Shown here: piece by piece, positions 1-9,600 of the stretch
How positions within the stretch are numbered: position 1 is the stretch's first letter
How the letters are laid out: each line of letters opens with the position of its first letter
DNA from: Adiantum capillus-veneris
Taxonomy: Eukaryota > Streptophyta > Polypodiopsida > Polypodiales > Pteridaceae
Assembly: GCA_014529385.2 (NCBI GenBank)
Contig: CM043970.1
Span: forward strand, 44,790,279-44,854,278
Reading direction: 5' to 3'
DNA length: 64,000 nucleotides
Position numbers and translations under genes: made by a program
Notes under the pieces: model-generated
The model's input: only the letters and a program-made list of their open reading frames with translations
What the model was told of the DNA's origin: nothing
The model's database searches: none

Positions 1-1432
1 AATAGGTAAGTATTCTTCGCAGTCTGACTGTTTTTTGCTGACGTATGCTCTTAGCATATCCTCTAGCACTTGGTTAACTCGTTCAGTTTGACCATCTGTT
101 TCTGGATGATCGGCTGTATTGAGGTTTAGTTGTGTACCCAATTGTTTGAACATAGCCCTCCAAAAATGACTGTTAAACTTGGGATCACCGTCACTGATAA
201 TGTTACTTGGCAAACCATACAACTTGTATAGAATGTCCACAAATAACTTGGCTAGTTCTGGAGTCTTAACCGTTGATTTGGTTGGAACAAACTTACATAG
301 TTTAGTCAACCGGTCTAGGACCACCCATACCGAGTCAGGACCTTGTATAGTGGTTGGTAAATCCACAATGAAGTCCATAGAGATGCTTTCCCTTTTTCCA
401 TTGGGAATATCCAAAGGATGTAAGAGTCCTCCTGCTTTCAGGCGCTCTGCTTTGTTAACTGGACATTTTTGGCAATGCAAGACATAAGCTTGAACAAAGC
501 CATGTAAACCTGGTTGGTAAAACTGTCGTTGTACGAGAGCATAAGTCTTTCTAATACCCAAGTGCCCTGCACTTGAACTATCATGACATTCATAAAGAAT
601 TTGGCGCCGAATGTCTGTGTCCGTCGGTACACAAACTCTCCCCTTATGGAGTAGGTACCCATGGTCGATGGTGAAATGCTTCCATCGCTGTAGTTCATCA
701 CTCAATAGAGGAGAACTAGGTGTGGAGGTTAACGTTACACTACCATCATTGCAGTGAGAAGGAACCCTCATTTGTACATGGATCCACACTTTGGAATATG
801 CCTCATCATGCTCATATTTGCCTTTGAGAGAATCCAAAAATTCACTACGAAGTTTCGTGAACAAGAGAGAATTGATCTCCAACATACGACTTAGAGCGTC
901 AGCCACCACGTTGTATCGACCTTTACGATACCGGAGTTTGGCATCATATTCCTAAAGAATCTCGGCCCACCTGGCTTTCCGACCCTTCAAATCCGTTTAT
1001 TGTGTAAACCATTTGATGCTTTCATGGTCAAACACAATCTCAAACTAAGCACCATACAAATAATGCCGCCATGTTTTTAAGGCAGACACTATTGCATATA
1101 GTTCATGCTCATAAGCAGAGTAGTTCTGCTGAGCTGCATCAAGCTTCTTGCTTTCAAATGCAATTGGACGTCCGTCTTGTAATAGGAGTGCTCCAATAGC
1201 ACAGTCACTGGCATCCGTTTCCAAAACGGATGCTTTCAAAGGATCTACAATAGCTAGTATGAGAGTTGTAGCTGATGCATCCTTCGGCGTATCAAAACTG
1301 TGCTGTTGAGCGGGTCCCCACTGAAAAGCTTTGCCTTTTTCTTTCAGTTGATCCATCATGGGAACAACAATGTTAGCACAGTTTTTAACGAACCTTCAGT
1401 AAAAACTTGCAAATCCTAAAAAAATCTATATT
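1..1432 (-). pseudogene. Ty3/Gypsy element E: RNase H and integrase fragment
   Basis: Minus-strand translation gives the tail of a reverse transcriptase/RNase H unit (LGFASFY...FVKNCANI near 1390, then LETDASDCAIGALLLQDG and RPIAFESKKLDAAQQNYSAYE between about 1300 and 1100) and then an integrase. The integrase shows a zinc-finger end HCQKCP near 470, SMDFIVDLP near 380, ISDGDPKFNSHF near 180 and DGQTERVNQ near 90, which cover the D, D and E regions. The frame has several stops or shifts, so it is not functional. It runs off the window at 1. The reverse transcriptase core is absent because homology ends abruptly at 1432, where a truncated LTR of element A begins. It is probably the downstream half of the element whose gag-protease lies at 14096-15608; that link is inference from strand, order and missing RT. 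Confidence 0.85.
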
Positions 1433-1888
1433 ACTCACTCAATGCTTAGTGATTGCTAAACATTGCCAAAACACACACACACTGTCTTAGGGTGTGGGAG
1501 ACCTCTCACCACAATACCCTCTTACAATGGACAAAAAAATGGCAATGAAAAACACACTAAAACACTTTCTAAAATCAAGATCAACCGATAAAAAATCAAA
1601 ATACACAAGTCACCTTGAATTCACCAAATGGAAGGACGAAGATTTGAACGTCGAATCACGCCTTTGATGCACCAAACCTCAATTTATTGATGATGAAGGA
1701 GCATATACAATAGTGGTTTTGAGATTTGTGGAACTCACGCTCTCTCACTTACAATGTGTAGCTTAAAGGCTTCTCTCACACCAAGAGTGAAGCTCACAAG
1801 TGGTTGCTACACCTAAGTCTCTCCTCACGCATAGAGTGTTGGGATGCTATGTGAGGTATTGGAGGTTGTTTTACAAGAAGGAAAGGGG

Positions 1889-1900
1889 CCTATTTATAGG
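1889..1900 (-). promoter_or_regulatory. LTR TATA box (element A, 3' LTR)
   Basis: CCTATAAATAGG on the minus strand. The same box sits at the same place in all four LTRs of this family (10648-10659, 54354-54365, 59559-59570), about 1.8 kb into the LTR. That implies a long U3 and a transcript starting a few tens of bases downstream. Confidence 0.75.
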
Positions 1901-2063
1901 TTGGAGACCCCTCATTAAGATTATTGGAAATCCTAATTTACAAGCTAACAAATCAGGATTATGATTTTTTTGAATATCAAAACATTGCGGGCCTTCTTTG
2001 TCTGCTTGAGTCATGGGTGTGGGCTCAAAAGAGAGCATTATTGATGGTAGATAAGGTGAAAGT

Positions 2064-2065
<2 letters not shown>

Positions 2066-2127
<62 letters not shown>
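2066..2127. repeat. (GA)n microsatellite within the LTR
   Basis: About 31 GA units. The other LTR copies have a GA tract at the same place but of different length (10829-10876, 54535-54582, 59739-59765), so its length changes between LTRs of one element. The arginine/glutamate ORFs over it are artefacts. Confidence 0.95.
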
Positions 2128-2129
<2 letters not shown>

Positions 2130-3713
2130 ACTATACACATGTCTTGAGGCGAGGTGTCTTTTATGGTTAGGTCAATGTCTATTTTGTGTTAGTATGTTAG
2201 TGGTTAGTAATCACTAGAAAGTTAATGTTACATTTACAATGGGTAGAATGAGGTGGATGGTTGAATGAAGTGAGCAAATCCTTGTGATGGTGAAGCTTGA
2301 AGATGTTTTGGACTTACTTGTGTAGGTTCTCAAAATGACTATCGATCTTCTTCTTCGTCTTCTCTTCTTTACGCCACTGCCGCCAAGGTTGATTATCGTG
2401 ATGAAAATGGTAATTTTGTTGATGAGATCTCTTGATTTGCAGAGGTTAATCATGGTACACATGCTGAATTTATGTATATATATAAGGGTTAAGATGGAAT
2501 TGTACTTTGGAGATAATAGAGAGAGGCATAGAGATGGTGTATGTATGTAGAGGTTCATAAAAGAACTATAGGGATGAGAGAGAAGGGTAATGGTGAAGAG
2601 GGTGGGAGAAGCCATGGAAATTGCAGGTTTGAGTGAGGGAAGGAGAGGGAGGGATGTGTAAGAGTGAGTAGGTGTGTGGAAGGGTGAGAGAAGACTAAGG
2701 GCTACTTGTGAGAAAAGTGGGCAGACTGGGGTCCACTCAAAAACTCATAGCTCACCGCTGGTAGCTCCAAAAATCATGAAAAAATTTGAGGTGATTATTC
2801 AGAGTGTGTGCTACATTTTCTCTTTTGACCACCACTCCAAATTTGGAGTGGAGATAGGTGCCAAAATTCTCACCAAAAAGCCTGTTTTTTATGCCTGCAA
2901 AAGTCTTTTAGTGGCCCCCTCCTTTGTTGAATTTGTACAATGCATCCAAGAGTGAGCCCCTCCTTTGTCATGTTATAATACAAAGCATCCAAGTTGCCCT
3001 TGACCCATGCATGGAGGAGGATTATTGGTGAATAAAGAAATATATACATGGTGGGACTAGTGTATGGACTATTCATGGACTTTAGCTCAATGAGCACATG
3101 GTGTTAGAATAATGAGTAAAAATAATAATAAAAATATGGAGGAGTTATGGATATGGAAAGATATTGGAATCATATGATATGGTCCCTCCTTGAATTATTT
3201 TGGGTGAAAGAGGAAAAGGTATGCAAGTAAATAATATAATAAACGTAACCAATGAGTAGAAATCAATTTTTTGTTTTCACGAGGGTGAGGGTGAAAATGT
3301 GGGAGTGATTTGTATAAAGGAAAAATATGAGATTAGAGTATGTACATATTGGCAAAAAATATAATTATGGTGTAAGAGGATGAAAGAAGGTTTACATAGG
3401 TTTAATAAAACACACACCTAAGTAGAATATTTAAATAAAATACCAAAATAATTATAAAAAATCCCTATATTTAGGCCATATATACAATGAAATATTTACA
3501 CACAAAGAGGCCATAATATACTTTTTTTTTTTTTGGCTCAACTAGCCCAGTGACTAGCTAGCTGAGGGTTTTTAAGAAGATATGGGAAAAGCCCCCTAAC
3601 TCACACACGCCTATCTACAGTGAAATGGTAGGGATAGCCATAGCGTTTGGATGAATTTGGTAGGGTGGAGTAACTTAGTATGGCAATTATGGAGAGCCAA
3701 AAAACGGCTATCA

Positions 3714-3736
3714 TTAGCCCTCCCCCCAAGATGATG
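3714..3736 (-). other. Polypurine tract of element A
   Basis: On the minus strand CATCTTGGGGGGAGGGCTAA directly precedes the LTR start TGATAGCC. This is the plus-strand primer of the retrotransposon. Element B has the matching tract at 56197-56213. Confidence 0.75.
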
Positions 3737-3742
3737 GTATAT

Positions 3743-6130
3743 TTATGTACCATCATAGAGCATCTTTTCCAAAGAGAGTGCTTCAGAGTCCTTGACGAGA
3801 TCTTCATTATTTGGCCCCTCAGAATTTTGGCTGGAGTTACACTCATGCTTCATGTAACAATACTTACATGAGACAGCGGCTTTTGGACAGATCTTTGGTA
3901 GATCCTTTGGTAGAAGGCGACTCAAATAGAGCTTCAAGCGATACCCGTTTACCTTCCTGGAGTGCTCTTTACCATTCAAGTCCATAAGCTGATAGTAACT
4001 AGAATTGAAAGCCTTCTTGACTATGTATGGCCCTTGCCATCTAGTTTCAAACTTGGCATCAAAACGATTGTCAAGTTGATTGTCATACCTTAGCACAAGC
4101 TCTCCTTCCTTGATGCCTTTGTCCTTCAGTTTCTTGTCGTGCGTTTCTTTCGCTTGTGCGGCTTTCCTCTTGTAGCAGTCGTATGCTGCTTCTCTTTTCC
4201 ACTCAAGCTCCACTAACGTAAGAAGTCGATCCATCCATACCTCTTGATCATCTTGTGCTCCTTTGCCATGAACTCGCATTGTTGGAATGTTGAGCTCGAT
4301 AGGCTGCAAAGCCTCTTGACCATAGACCAAGTGAAATGGTGTGAACTCTGTGGCTTCCCTATATGTGGTTCGATATGCCCACAAGGCACCATCCAAGAAG
4401 TCATCCCATAATTTAGTCTTGTTTTGCACCATCTTTCTAATGATTCCTGCAATGACACCATTAGCCTTCTCCACCAAACCATTTGACTGTGGGTAGTATG
4501 GTGTGCTATGAGGATGTAGAATGTGAAGCTCTTCACAAACTTCTGTGAGCAAGCCCTTCCTAAACCCTGGACCATTATCAGAAACAATCTCCAAAGGTGT
4601 GCCAAATCTGCAACAAATGTGATTGTACACAAACTTGCTAACTGTCCTCTCATTCACTCTTGCCACACTTTGAGCTTCCACCCACCTAGTCATATAGTCT
4701 ACAGCCACTAGAATGTAGAGTTTACCATTTTTTGTCCTAGGCAGAGGACCCATAGCATCAATGCCCCACTTTTCAAAGGGTCCATTTGCAAGAACTATTT
4801 GCCTCGGGCCATGCACCAACCTTCTATTTCCATTTATCTGACAATTGTGACAGCTTTTACACCAATGTTGAACGTCCACATGCAAGCTTGGCCAAACATA
4901 CCCCGCAAGCAAAATATTCTTCACAGTTGATTCTTGGGCAAAATGACCACCACATGCCTCTTCATGCAAACCTTTTAGAATGGCTGGAATTTCCTCGATA
5001 GTTGGTACTCTTCTGCACACTTGATCCTTCCCTTTTTGATAGAGGGAGCCTTCTAGGAAGAGATAGAAACCTGCCTTCTTCATGAGTCTCCTCTTCTGAG
5101 CCTTCGTGAAGTCTTGTGGAAACTCACCCTCCAAAATGTAGCCAATAATGGGAGCCAATGACTCTAATCCCTGGTATCTCGGTTGCTTGACAGCTGCTGT
5201 CACCATGATGACCTGTACTTCTCTCTCAACACATGTAACTGCTTGTTGTGCAAGTAAATCGGCATCTTCATTTTGTTTCCTCGGAATATGATATAGTTGC
5301 ACTTCTTCAAACTGATTAAACATCTTACGAATGGCATGAACTTTTGTCCTTAAGCTTTCATTCTTGCATGCCCAAATGCCTAAAATCTGTTTAACAATGA
5401 GAAGTGCATCTCCCTTTACCATGAGACGTTTTATCCCTTGGCCAATGCACATCTTCAAACCATGAACTAGTGTGTCGTATTCTGCTTCATTGTTGCTAGT
5501 TGAACCTGGTAGATTGACCTTCTCTTTCATGACCACCTCTCCACTTGGGTTGAGCAACACTAGCCCTCCCCCTGCTTTCCCTGTGGCTCGTCGAAAAGCT
5601 CCATCAAAGAACAAGGTAAAAGAATTGGGAATACTTTTTGGTGGTGGCAATGGTAGGGTATTTACTTGAGGCACCTTAATTTCCTTCTCATGTATCCTAT
5701 AAGTGAGAATCCCTGCCAATTGTGCACGCACACTATCTTCTACCTTGAAAGAGTATTGGAACTCTTGCAACTCCATAATCCACTTTGAGATCCTAGTACT
5801 AAGATTCATTTGAGATGACACCCAAGGGAACAAATTTTCTGCAGTGAGAATTACAAAAGGTTTTGGTAGTAGGTAGGATCTAAACTTTCTCACGGCAAAC
5901 ATGAGAGAAAGCATCATGAGTTCTGCTTCTGTGTAGTCTCTCTCCAAAGCATTCATGACCCTACTAGCAAAGTAGATGGGTCGCATCCTTGTACTGTGGG
6001 GATCTTGTCCTTCCAACACTAGAGCTAACAAAGAATGTGTACTCCCAACAAGGAGGCATGAGTGTTGGTAACTCTGACAAAATGACTTTAATGTTACAAA
6101 AATACTCTTCAAGCTCACCAGACCATGCAA
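3743..6130 (-). CDS. Element A pol, second part: two RNase H domains and integrase
   Basis: A 795-codon minus-strand frame. It starts with the end of the first, retroviral-type RNase H (RPIYFASRVMNALERDYTEAE). A second RNase H follows (FFDGAFRRATGKAGGGLVLL, SNNEAEYDTLVHGL, VKGDALLIVKQI, HIPRKQNEDADLLAQQA), with its acidic residues in FFDGA, NNEAEY, KGDAL and EDADLL. The integrase has an HHCC finger (HEEACGGHF ... CKSCHNC) and D-D-E motifs (WGIDAMGPLP, VSDNGPGF, YYPQSNGLVEKANG), then a basic C-terminal region with a WQGPY motif. Dual RNase H is characteristic of the plant Tat lineage (established knowledge). The frame joins the upstream PR-RT frame by a one-base shift near 6010-6040, where LALVLEGQDP resumes in a different frame. 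No chromodomain was seen. Confidence 0.93.
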   Translation of the reverse strand: MHGLVSLKSIFVTLKSFCQSYQHSCLLVGSTHSLLALVLEGQDPHSTRMRPIYFASRVMNALERDYTEAELMMLSLMFAVRKFRSYLLPKPFVILTAENLFPWVSSQMNLSTRISKWIMELQEFQYSFKVEDSVRAQLAGILTYRIHEKEIKVPQVNTLPLPPPKSIPNSFTLFFDGAFRRATGKAGGGLVLLNPSGEVVMKEKVNLPGSTSNNEAEYDTLVHGLKMCIGQGIKRLMVKGDALLIVKQILGIWACKNESLRTKVHAIRKMFNQFEEVQLYHIPRKQNEDADLLAQQAVTCVEREVQVIMVTAAVKQPRYQGLESLAPIIGYILEGEFPQDFTKAQKRRLMKKAGFYLFLEGSLYQKGKDQVCRRVPTIEEIPAILKGLHEEACGGHFAQESTVKNILLAGYVWPSLHVDVQHWCKSCHNCQINGNRRLVHGPRQIVLANGPFEKWGIDAMGPLPRTKNGKLYILVAVDYMTRWVEAQSVARVNERTVSKFVYNHICCRFGTPLEIVSDNGPGFRKGLLTEVCEELHILHPHSTPYYPQSNGLVEKANGVIAGIIRKMVQNKTKLWDDFLDGALWAYRTTYREATEFTPFHLVYGQEALQPIELNIPTMRVHGKGAQDDQEVWMDRLLTLVELEWKREAAYDCYKRKAAQAKETHDKKLKDKGIKEGELVLRYDNQLDNRFDAKFETRWQGPYIVKKAFNSSYYQLMDLNGKEHSRKVNGYRLKLYLSRLLPKDLPKICPKAAVSCKYCYMKHECNSSQNSEGPNNEDLVKDSEALSLEKMLYDGT

Positions 6131-8171
6131 ATTCTACTTGTTGTGTCAACTTTTGCAAAGGATGAAGCAACTCCGAGGCTAAGTGAATGAAGCGTGACAT
6201 ATACTTCACCTTCTGAATGAAAGAGATGACCTCCTTAAGACTCTTCGGTGATGGGAGCTCAATAAGAGTCTTTGGTTTTGAAGGATCCACCTTAATGCCT
6301 TTATAGGAAACCTTGTGACCAAGCAAGATCACTTCATCCTCACCTATGTGGCACTTGTCGGGGTTGAGTTGACCTCCCATGTCATAGAGCTTCTTTAAAC
6401 CTTCTTCTACCCTTTGTAGATGCAATGATTTTGAGCTATAAATGCAGAAATCATCAATGAACACCCTAATTGACTTTCCAAAGAATGCTTGAAACACCAT
6501 GTTCATGAAACGTTGGAATGTTGCAGGAGCATTTGTCAGACCAAATGGCATGACTCTAAAAGCATAACAACCCCAAGGAGTGATAAAGGTTGTTTTCAAT
6601 TGATCTTCCAATGCGATACCTATTTGAAAGTAGCCTGAGTAGCCATCACACACAGTGTACTTCTCATGACCAGCTACCTCATTTAGTATCTCATCCTGAA
6701 ATGGGAGGGGAAAGTGATCTCTTTTTGTTGCCTCATTGAGTGGACGGTAATCCACACACACCCTCCACTTTCCGTTTTTCTTAGGAGTGACAACAATGGG
6801 AGAGACCCACTCTGAATTCTTCACTGGATAAATGAAACCTGCTGCTAGAAGCTTTCTTACCTCCTTGAGTAAAGCCTGTTCCTTGATGACTCCTAGCCTT
6901 CGTAGCTTCTGAGCCTTAGGTGTGGCCTCTAGCTTCAACTCAATTTTGTGTTGAACAGCATCTACTCCACGCACATCGGTGTAGTCTTTAGCAAAAATCC
7001 TAGGAAATTTCCTTAGCACACATTTGAACTCCTCTCTTTCATCCTTTGTAAGTGTTGTAGATAGCATACCTTCTAGCATTCTTTCATCTTCCACTTTTTG
7101 GTTCTCTTGGGAACCTACCTTCTCCAAACCTTGACAAGAGGTCTCTTGGTTGGTTGGCTTAAACCTTACCCCCATGACTTTGATGGAAGACTCCTCTTCA
7201 GTAATGCTGCCGCTACTTTCTTCTTCTGAAGTGTTATCGGTCCAACCTTCTTCCGTCTCACTTTGAGATGATTCTTCATGGAGCTCCTCTTGGCGTTGCT
7301 CCTTCATGTCAAAGACAACCTTCTTATGATTGTCGTTCCTGCAAATTAGCTTTCCACTCTCCCAATCCTGCAAAGCTCGCATTTTCATTACCCATGGTCT
7401 CCCTAGGATAAATGGGTAACCATTTCCTTTGGTAGACATGACATAGAAATCCACTGCCTTCTTAATGCCAAAGGCCTCCACAAAAACATTTTTACAAATG
7501 CCTACACACCTAGCCTTGCTATTGTTTGCCATCTTGACCTTAATTTCAGGTGTCTCATGGATGTGCATGCCTAGTTTTTGCATGAGTCCCTTTGTCATGA
7601 TGCAAATTTGTGCACCCCCATCCACTAGACCTTTCCTAACCAATCTCCCTTTTATGTAAAAATCTAGAACAGGTGTAATGTCCTCATTCATTTCAGCTTG
7701 TGCAATTTTTACAACAGGCACACTCTCTTTTACCTTTCTCCTAGTGCTAACTGCCCTTGTTAAATCCCTCCTAACTTGTGGACATAATGCAAGAAATTGA
7801 GGCCATGAGATATTAGGACCCTTACCTCTCATGTCTTCCAACAGGTTGTATGGAGCCATTCCATGTCCAAGAGGAAAGTCTTGAAGGTTGATACGACGTC
7901 GAGTCCTCTTAGCTTCCTTGGTCTCCTTTGCCTTCTTTTCTCGTCCATGGTCACTTTGTGATGTAACTCCTTCTTTCTCCTTACCTTTCCCTCGGCCACG
8001 CTTAATGCCATTTGCTTCCATGTCAACCTCTCTTGAATTTGTCACCTCTACCACATGCACGTTTGGGTCTGGCAAAGGTGGAACTCCTTCCACTCCTTGT
8101 GGAGGTGGTCTTGCTCCGTTTGGCCTTTGTAGAAGCCGTGGTTGCTGACTAGTTCCTTCACCTGCATTCAT
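5964..8171 (-). CDS. Element A pol, first part: protease and reverse transcriptase
   Basis: A 735-codon frame. The N-terminus is basic and low in complexity. The aspartic protease carries GLVDGGAQICIMT near residue 180. The reverse transcriptase has WVSPIVVTPKKNGKWRVCVD, VCDGYSGYFQIGI, RVMPFGLTNAPATFQRFMN and the catalytic FIDDFCIYSS (the usual YVDD-type box with F-I). It overlaps the end of gag by 14 bases, with pol in the +1 frame relative to gag. Its ATG lies inside the last gag codons, so expression would need a frameshift or re-initiation. The last ~20 codons before 5964 are out of frame because of the shift near 6010-6040. Otherwise the frame is open, which suggests a fairly young insertion. 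Confidence 0.93.
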   Translation of the reverse strand: MNAGEGTSQQPRLLQRPNGARPPPQGVEGVPPLPDPNVHVVEVTNSREVDMEANGIKRGRGKGKEKEGVTSQSDHGREKKAKETKEAKRTRRRINLQDFPLGHGMAPYNLLEDMRGKGPNISWPQFLALCPQVRRDLTRAVSTRRKVKESVPVVKIAQAEMNEDITPVLDFYIKGRLVRKGLVDGGAQICIMTKGLMQKLGMHIHETPEIKVKMANNSKARCVGICKNVFVEAFGIKKAVDFYVMSTKGNGYPFILGRPWVMKMRALQDWESGKLICRNDNHKKVVFDMKEQRQEELHEESSQSETEEGWTDNTSEEESSGSITEEESSIKVMGVRFKPTNQETSCQGLEKVGSQENQKVEDERMLEGMLSTTLTKDEREEFKCVLRKFPRIFAKDYTDVRGVDAVQHKIELKLEATPKAQKLRRLGVIKEQALLKEVRKLLAAGFIYPVKNSEWVSPIVVTPKKNGKWRVCVDYRPLNEATKRDHFPLPFQDEILNEVAGHEKYTVCDGYSGYFQIGIALEDQLKTTFITPWGCYAFRVMPFGLTNAPATFQRFMNMVFQAFFGKSIRVFIDDFCIYSSKSLHLQRVEEGLKKLYDMGGQLNPDKCHIGEDEVILLGHKVSYKGIKVDPSKPKTLIELPSPKSLKEVISFIQKVKYMSRFIHLASELLHPLQKLTQQVEFAWSGELEEYFCNIKVILSELPTLMPPCWEYTFFVSSSVGRTRSPQYKDATHLLC

Positions 8172-9063
8172 TCAAGTTAGGTCTGCTTGGCTCCCCACGG
8201 GGCCAAGGACAATTATACATCCCATGTCCAGACTCACCGCAATTCCAACATTGCAAGACTCTCCTAGGTCGTGGGTCTCGCTCTCCAGACTTCTTTGCTT
8301 GTCCCTTTGGACGTACAGCTTGTGCAAGGTGAATTGACATGCTGCTTAAAGATTCATTTAACTTCTCAATTACTTCCGCCGTTACCTCAGGAAGCTCCTT
8401 AGATGTTGATGCTTGTGACTTACCTTTGGGTCTAAGACCTTCTATTGGAACCTCCCCCCTTAAGCACTTGAGTTTCCTATATTTCTCAGCAGCCCTAGTT
8501 TCAGCTGCATCAAAGGTAGCAGGTGTACCCGCCTCAACTTTTACCTTAAGGTCAGGAGAGAGTCCGGCTATGAACCTCTTCTTCTTTAGAAATTCTGCAC
8601 CATCACCAGGGTTAGCAACATTTCGTATCCATAGAGCCCAAAGATGTAGAAACTCTTGCTTGTACAAGTAGTAGTCATCTAAGTCTTTTTGCTTATGAGA
8701 AACAATGTCTTGCCATAATTTCTGAGTGTTTTGGGGATCAAAGAAGTATTTCTTGAAACAATTCAAAACTTCCGTGTAATTCCCTTTAACTTCCTCAGGC
8801 AAAGAGTCAAACCAAGTGCTAGCATCTTTCCTAAGGACCACCTCAAACATTTCTACACGTTCTTGATCAGTTACTATCCTCTTGATACGGCAAGACATCT
8901 TGAAATTCGCTAGAAATAATTCTGCATCCTCTCCAGGCTCTCCAAAGAAAAGAGGATATCCAGACATTTGGCGTTGGCTCTCCATTGAATTGATTTCAAA
9001 GTGATGCATTTTTGTTTTTTCTTTCTTTAAAAGATTTACACAATAATATTTTTTAAATTGCAA
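8158..9063 (-). CDS. Element A gag
   Basis: A 301-codon frame with the Ty3/Gypsy capsid pattern: YPLFFGEPGEDAELFLANF, DASTWFDSLPEE, DDYYLYKQEFLHLWALW and FIAGLSPDLKVKVE, ending in a zinc knuckle C-x2-C-x4-H-x4-C (CWNCGESGHGMYNC) near residue 272. The first 18 codons are lysine-rich and unlike capsid; initiation at the internal Met near 9009 (MHHFEINS) is equally possible. The stop lies within the overlapping start of pol. Confidence 0.92.
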   Translation of the reverse strand: MQFKKYYCVNLLKKEKTKMHHFEINSMESQRQMSGYPLFFGEPGEDAELFLANFKMSCRIKRIVTDQERVEMFEVVLRKDASTWFDSLPEEVKGNYTEVLNCFKKYFFDPQNTQKLWQDIVSHKQKDLDDYYLYKQEFLHLWALWIRNVANPGDGAEFLKKKRFIAGLSPDLKVKVEAGTPATFDAAETRAAEKYRKLKCLRGEVPIEGLRPKGKSQASTSKELPEVTAEVIEKLNESLSSMSIHLAQAVRPKGQAKKSGERDPRPRRVLQCWNCGESGHGMYNCPWPRGEPSRPNLNECR

Positions 9064-9069
9064 TCTATT

Positions 9070-9288
9070 CTACAACAAAATAAAAATATTCACATCAAAT
9101 GATCTATGATAATCAATAAGAGGTAGAACGACAGGGTTTGGTGATGCGAGAATTTCTCCTACTCTTTGGGCACCAAACATGAATACCATACGTTGTTGAA
9201 AATGGATTTTTCTACTAATTGCAATGTTTATTCTAATGTGTGGAGTGAAATGGAAGGGGAAAACCTCTATTCCAGGGCCATTATCCAT
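9070..9288 (-). CDS. Small leader ORF b of element A (72 aa, unknown function)
   Basis: I do not recognise this family. It starts MDNGPGIEVF and ends SFDVNIFILL, just before gag. It shares IRINxxISRKIHFQQR, V(F/L)(M/L)FG, EIL.SP(N/D)P, LPLIDY and SFDV with the ORFs at 63273-63491 and 12353-12682, which lie inside LTRs of another family. It is also similar to its neighbour at 9310-9522. Shared length, start, stop and residues across two element families argue for a real protein; the function is unknown. Confidence 0.6.
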   Translation of the reverse strand: MDNGPGIEVFPFHFTPHIRINIAISRKIHFQQRMVFMFGAQRVGEILASPNPVVLPLIDYHRSFDVNIFILL

Positions 9289-9309
9289 GGTCTATGCATG
9301 ACCTAATGC

Positions 9310-9522
9310 TCAAAATAAAACAAAAATATAGACGTCCAAACTAAGGTCGTACCTAATCAGAGGCAAAATAAAAGGGTTTACTGAAGCGTTTATCTCGGCC
9401 AACCTAAGAGGACCTAAAATCCTACGAATTACTCGCTGAAATTGCAACTTAGTACTAACAATTATGTGTAGCTTTTGCCTTGCAATGGGAATGAAAGGAT
9501 CATACAAATTCTCATGATTCAT
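9310..9522 (-). CDS. Small leader ORF a of element A (70 aa, unknown function)
   Basis: Starts MNHENLYDPFIP and ends SLDVYIFVLF. It lies between the primer-binding site and gag, 21 bases before ORF b. It is clearly homologous to the ORFs at 63488-63700 and 46427-46639 (shared VSTKLQFQR, INxSxNPFILPxIRYD, SLDVxIFVLF). Element B keeps only the first codons of the same ORF near 58636 (MNHENMYD, then a stop). The function is unknown; a short beta-rich protein is a guess. Confidence 0.6.
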   Translation of the reverse strand: MNHENLYDPFIPIARQKLHIIVSTKLQFQRVIRRILGPLRLAEINASVNPFILPLIRYDLSLDVYIFVLF

Positions 9523-9581
9523 GCAACCTACTTGACTATGCTAAAGGTTGAACTTACACAAAAAGATACACAAGCCTTTCC

Positions 9582-9596
9582 TCCGTGGGGGCACCA
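9582..9596 (-). other. Second primer-binding-site copy of element A
   Basis: TGGTGCCCCCAC on the minus strand, four bases after an LTR-type end (CCTCA). It duplicates the site at 9806-9820. The matching tRNA was not identified. Confidence 0.6.
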
Positions 9597-9600
9597 AAAT

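Larger units (their letters stand above)
1433..3713 (-). mobile_element. 3' LTR of element A, truncated at its outer end
   Basis: This 2.28-kb block is nearly identical to 10192-12465 and similar to 53882-56196 and 59087-61364. On the minus strand it starts TGATAGCCG just after a polypurine tract. The last 367 bp of the LTR, present in the other three copies, are missing: homology stops at ACTCACTCAATGC (1433) and passes directly into integrase/RNase H sequence of element E. This marks a deletion rather than a natural LTR end. Confidence 0.9.

Noticed and set aside
2066-2140. Long arginine-glutamate and leucine-serine ORFs over GA tracts (also at 10.8, 16.7, 44.0, 45.7, 54.5 kb)
   Set aside because: They are translations of dinucleotide repeats with no conserved ends.
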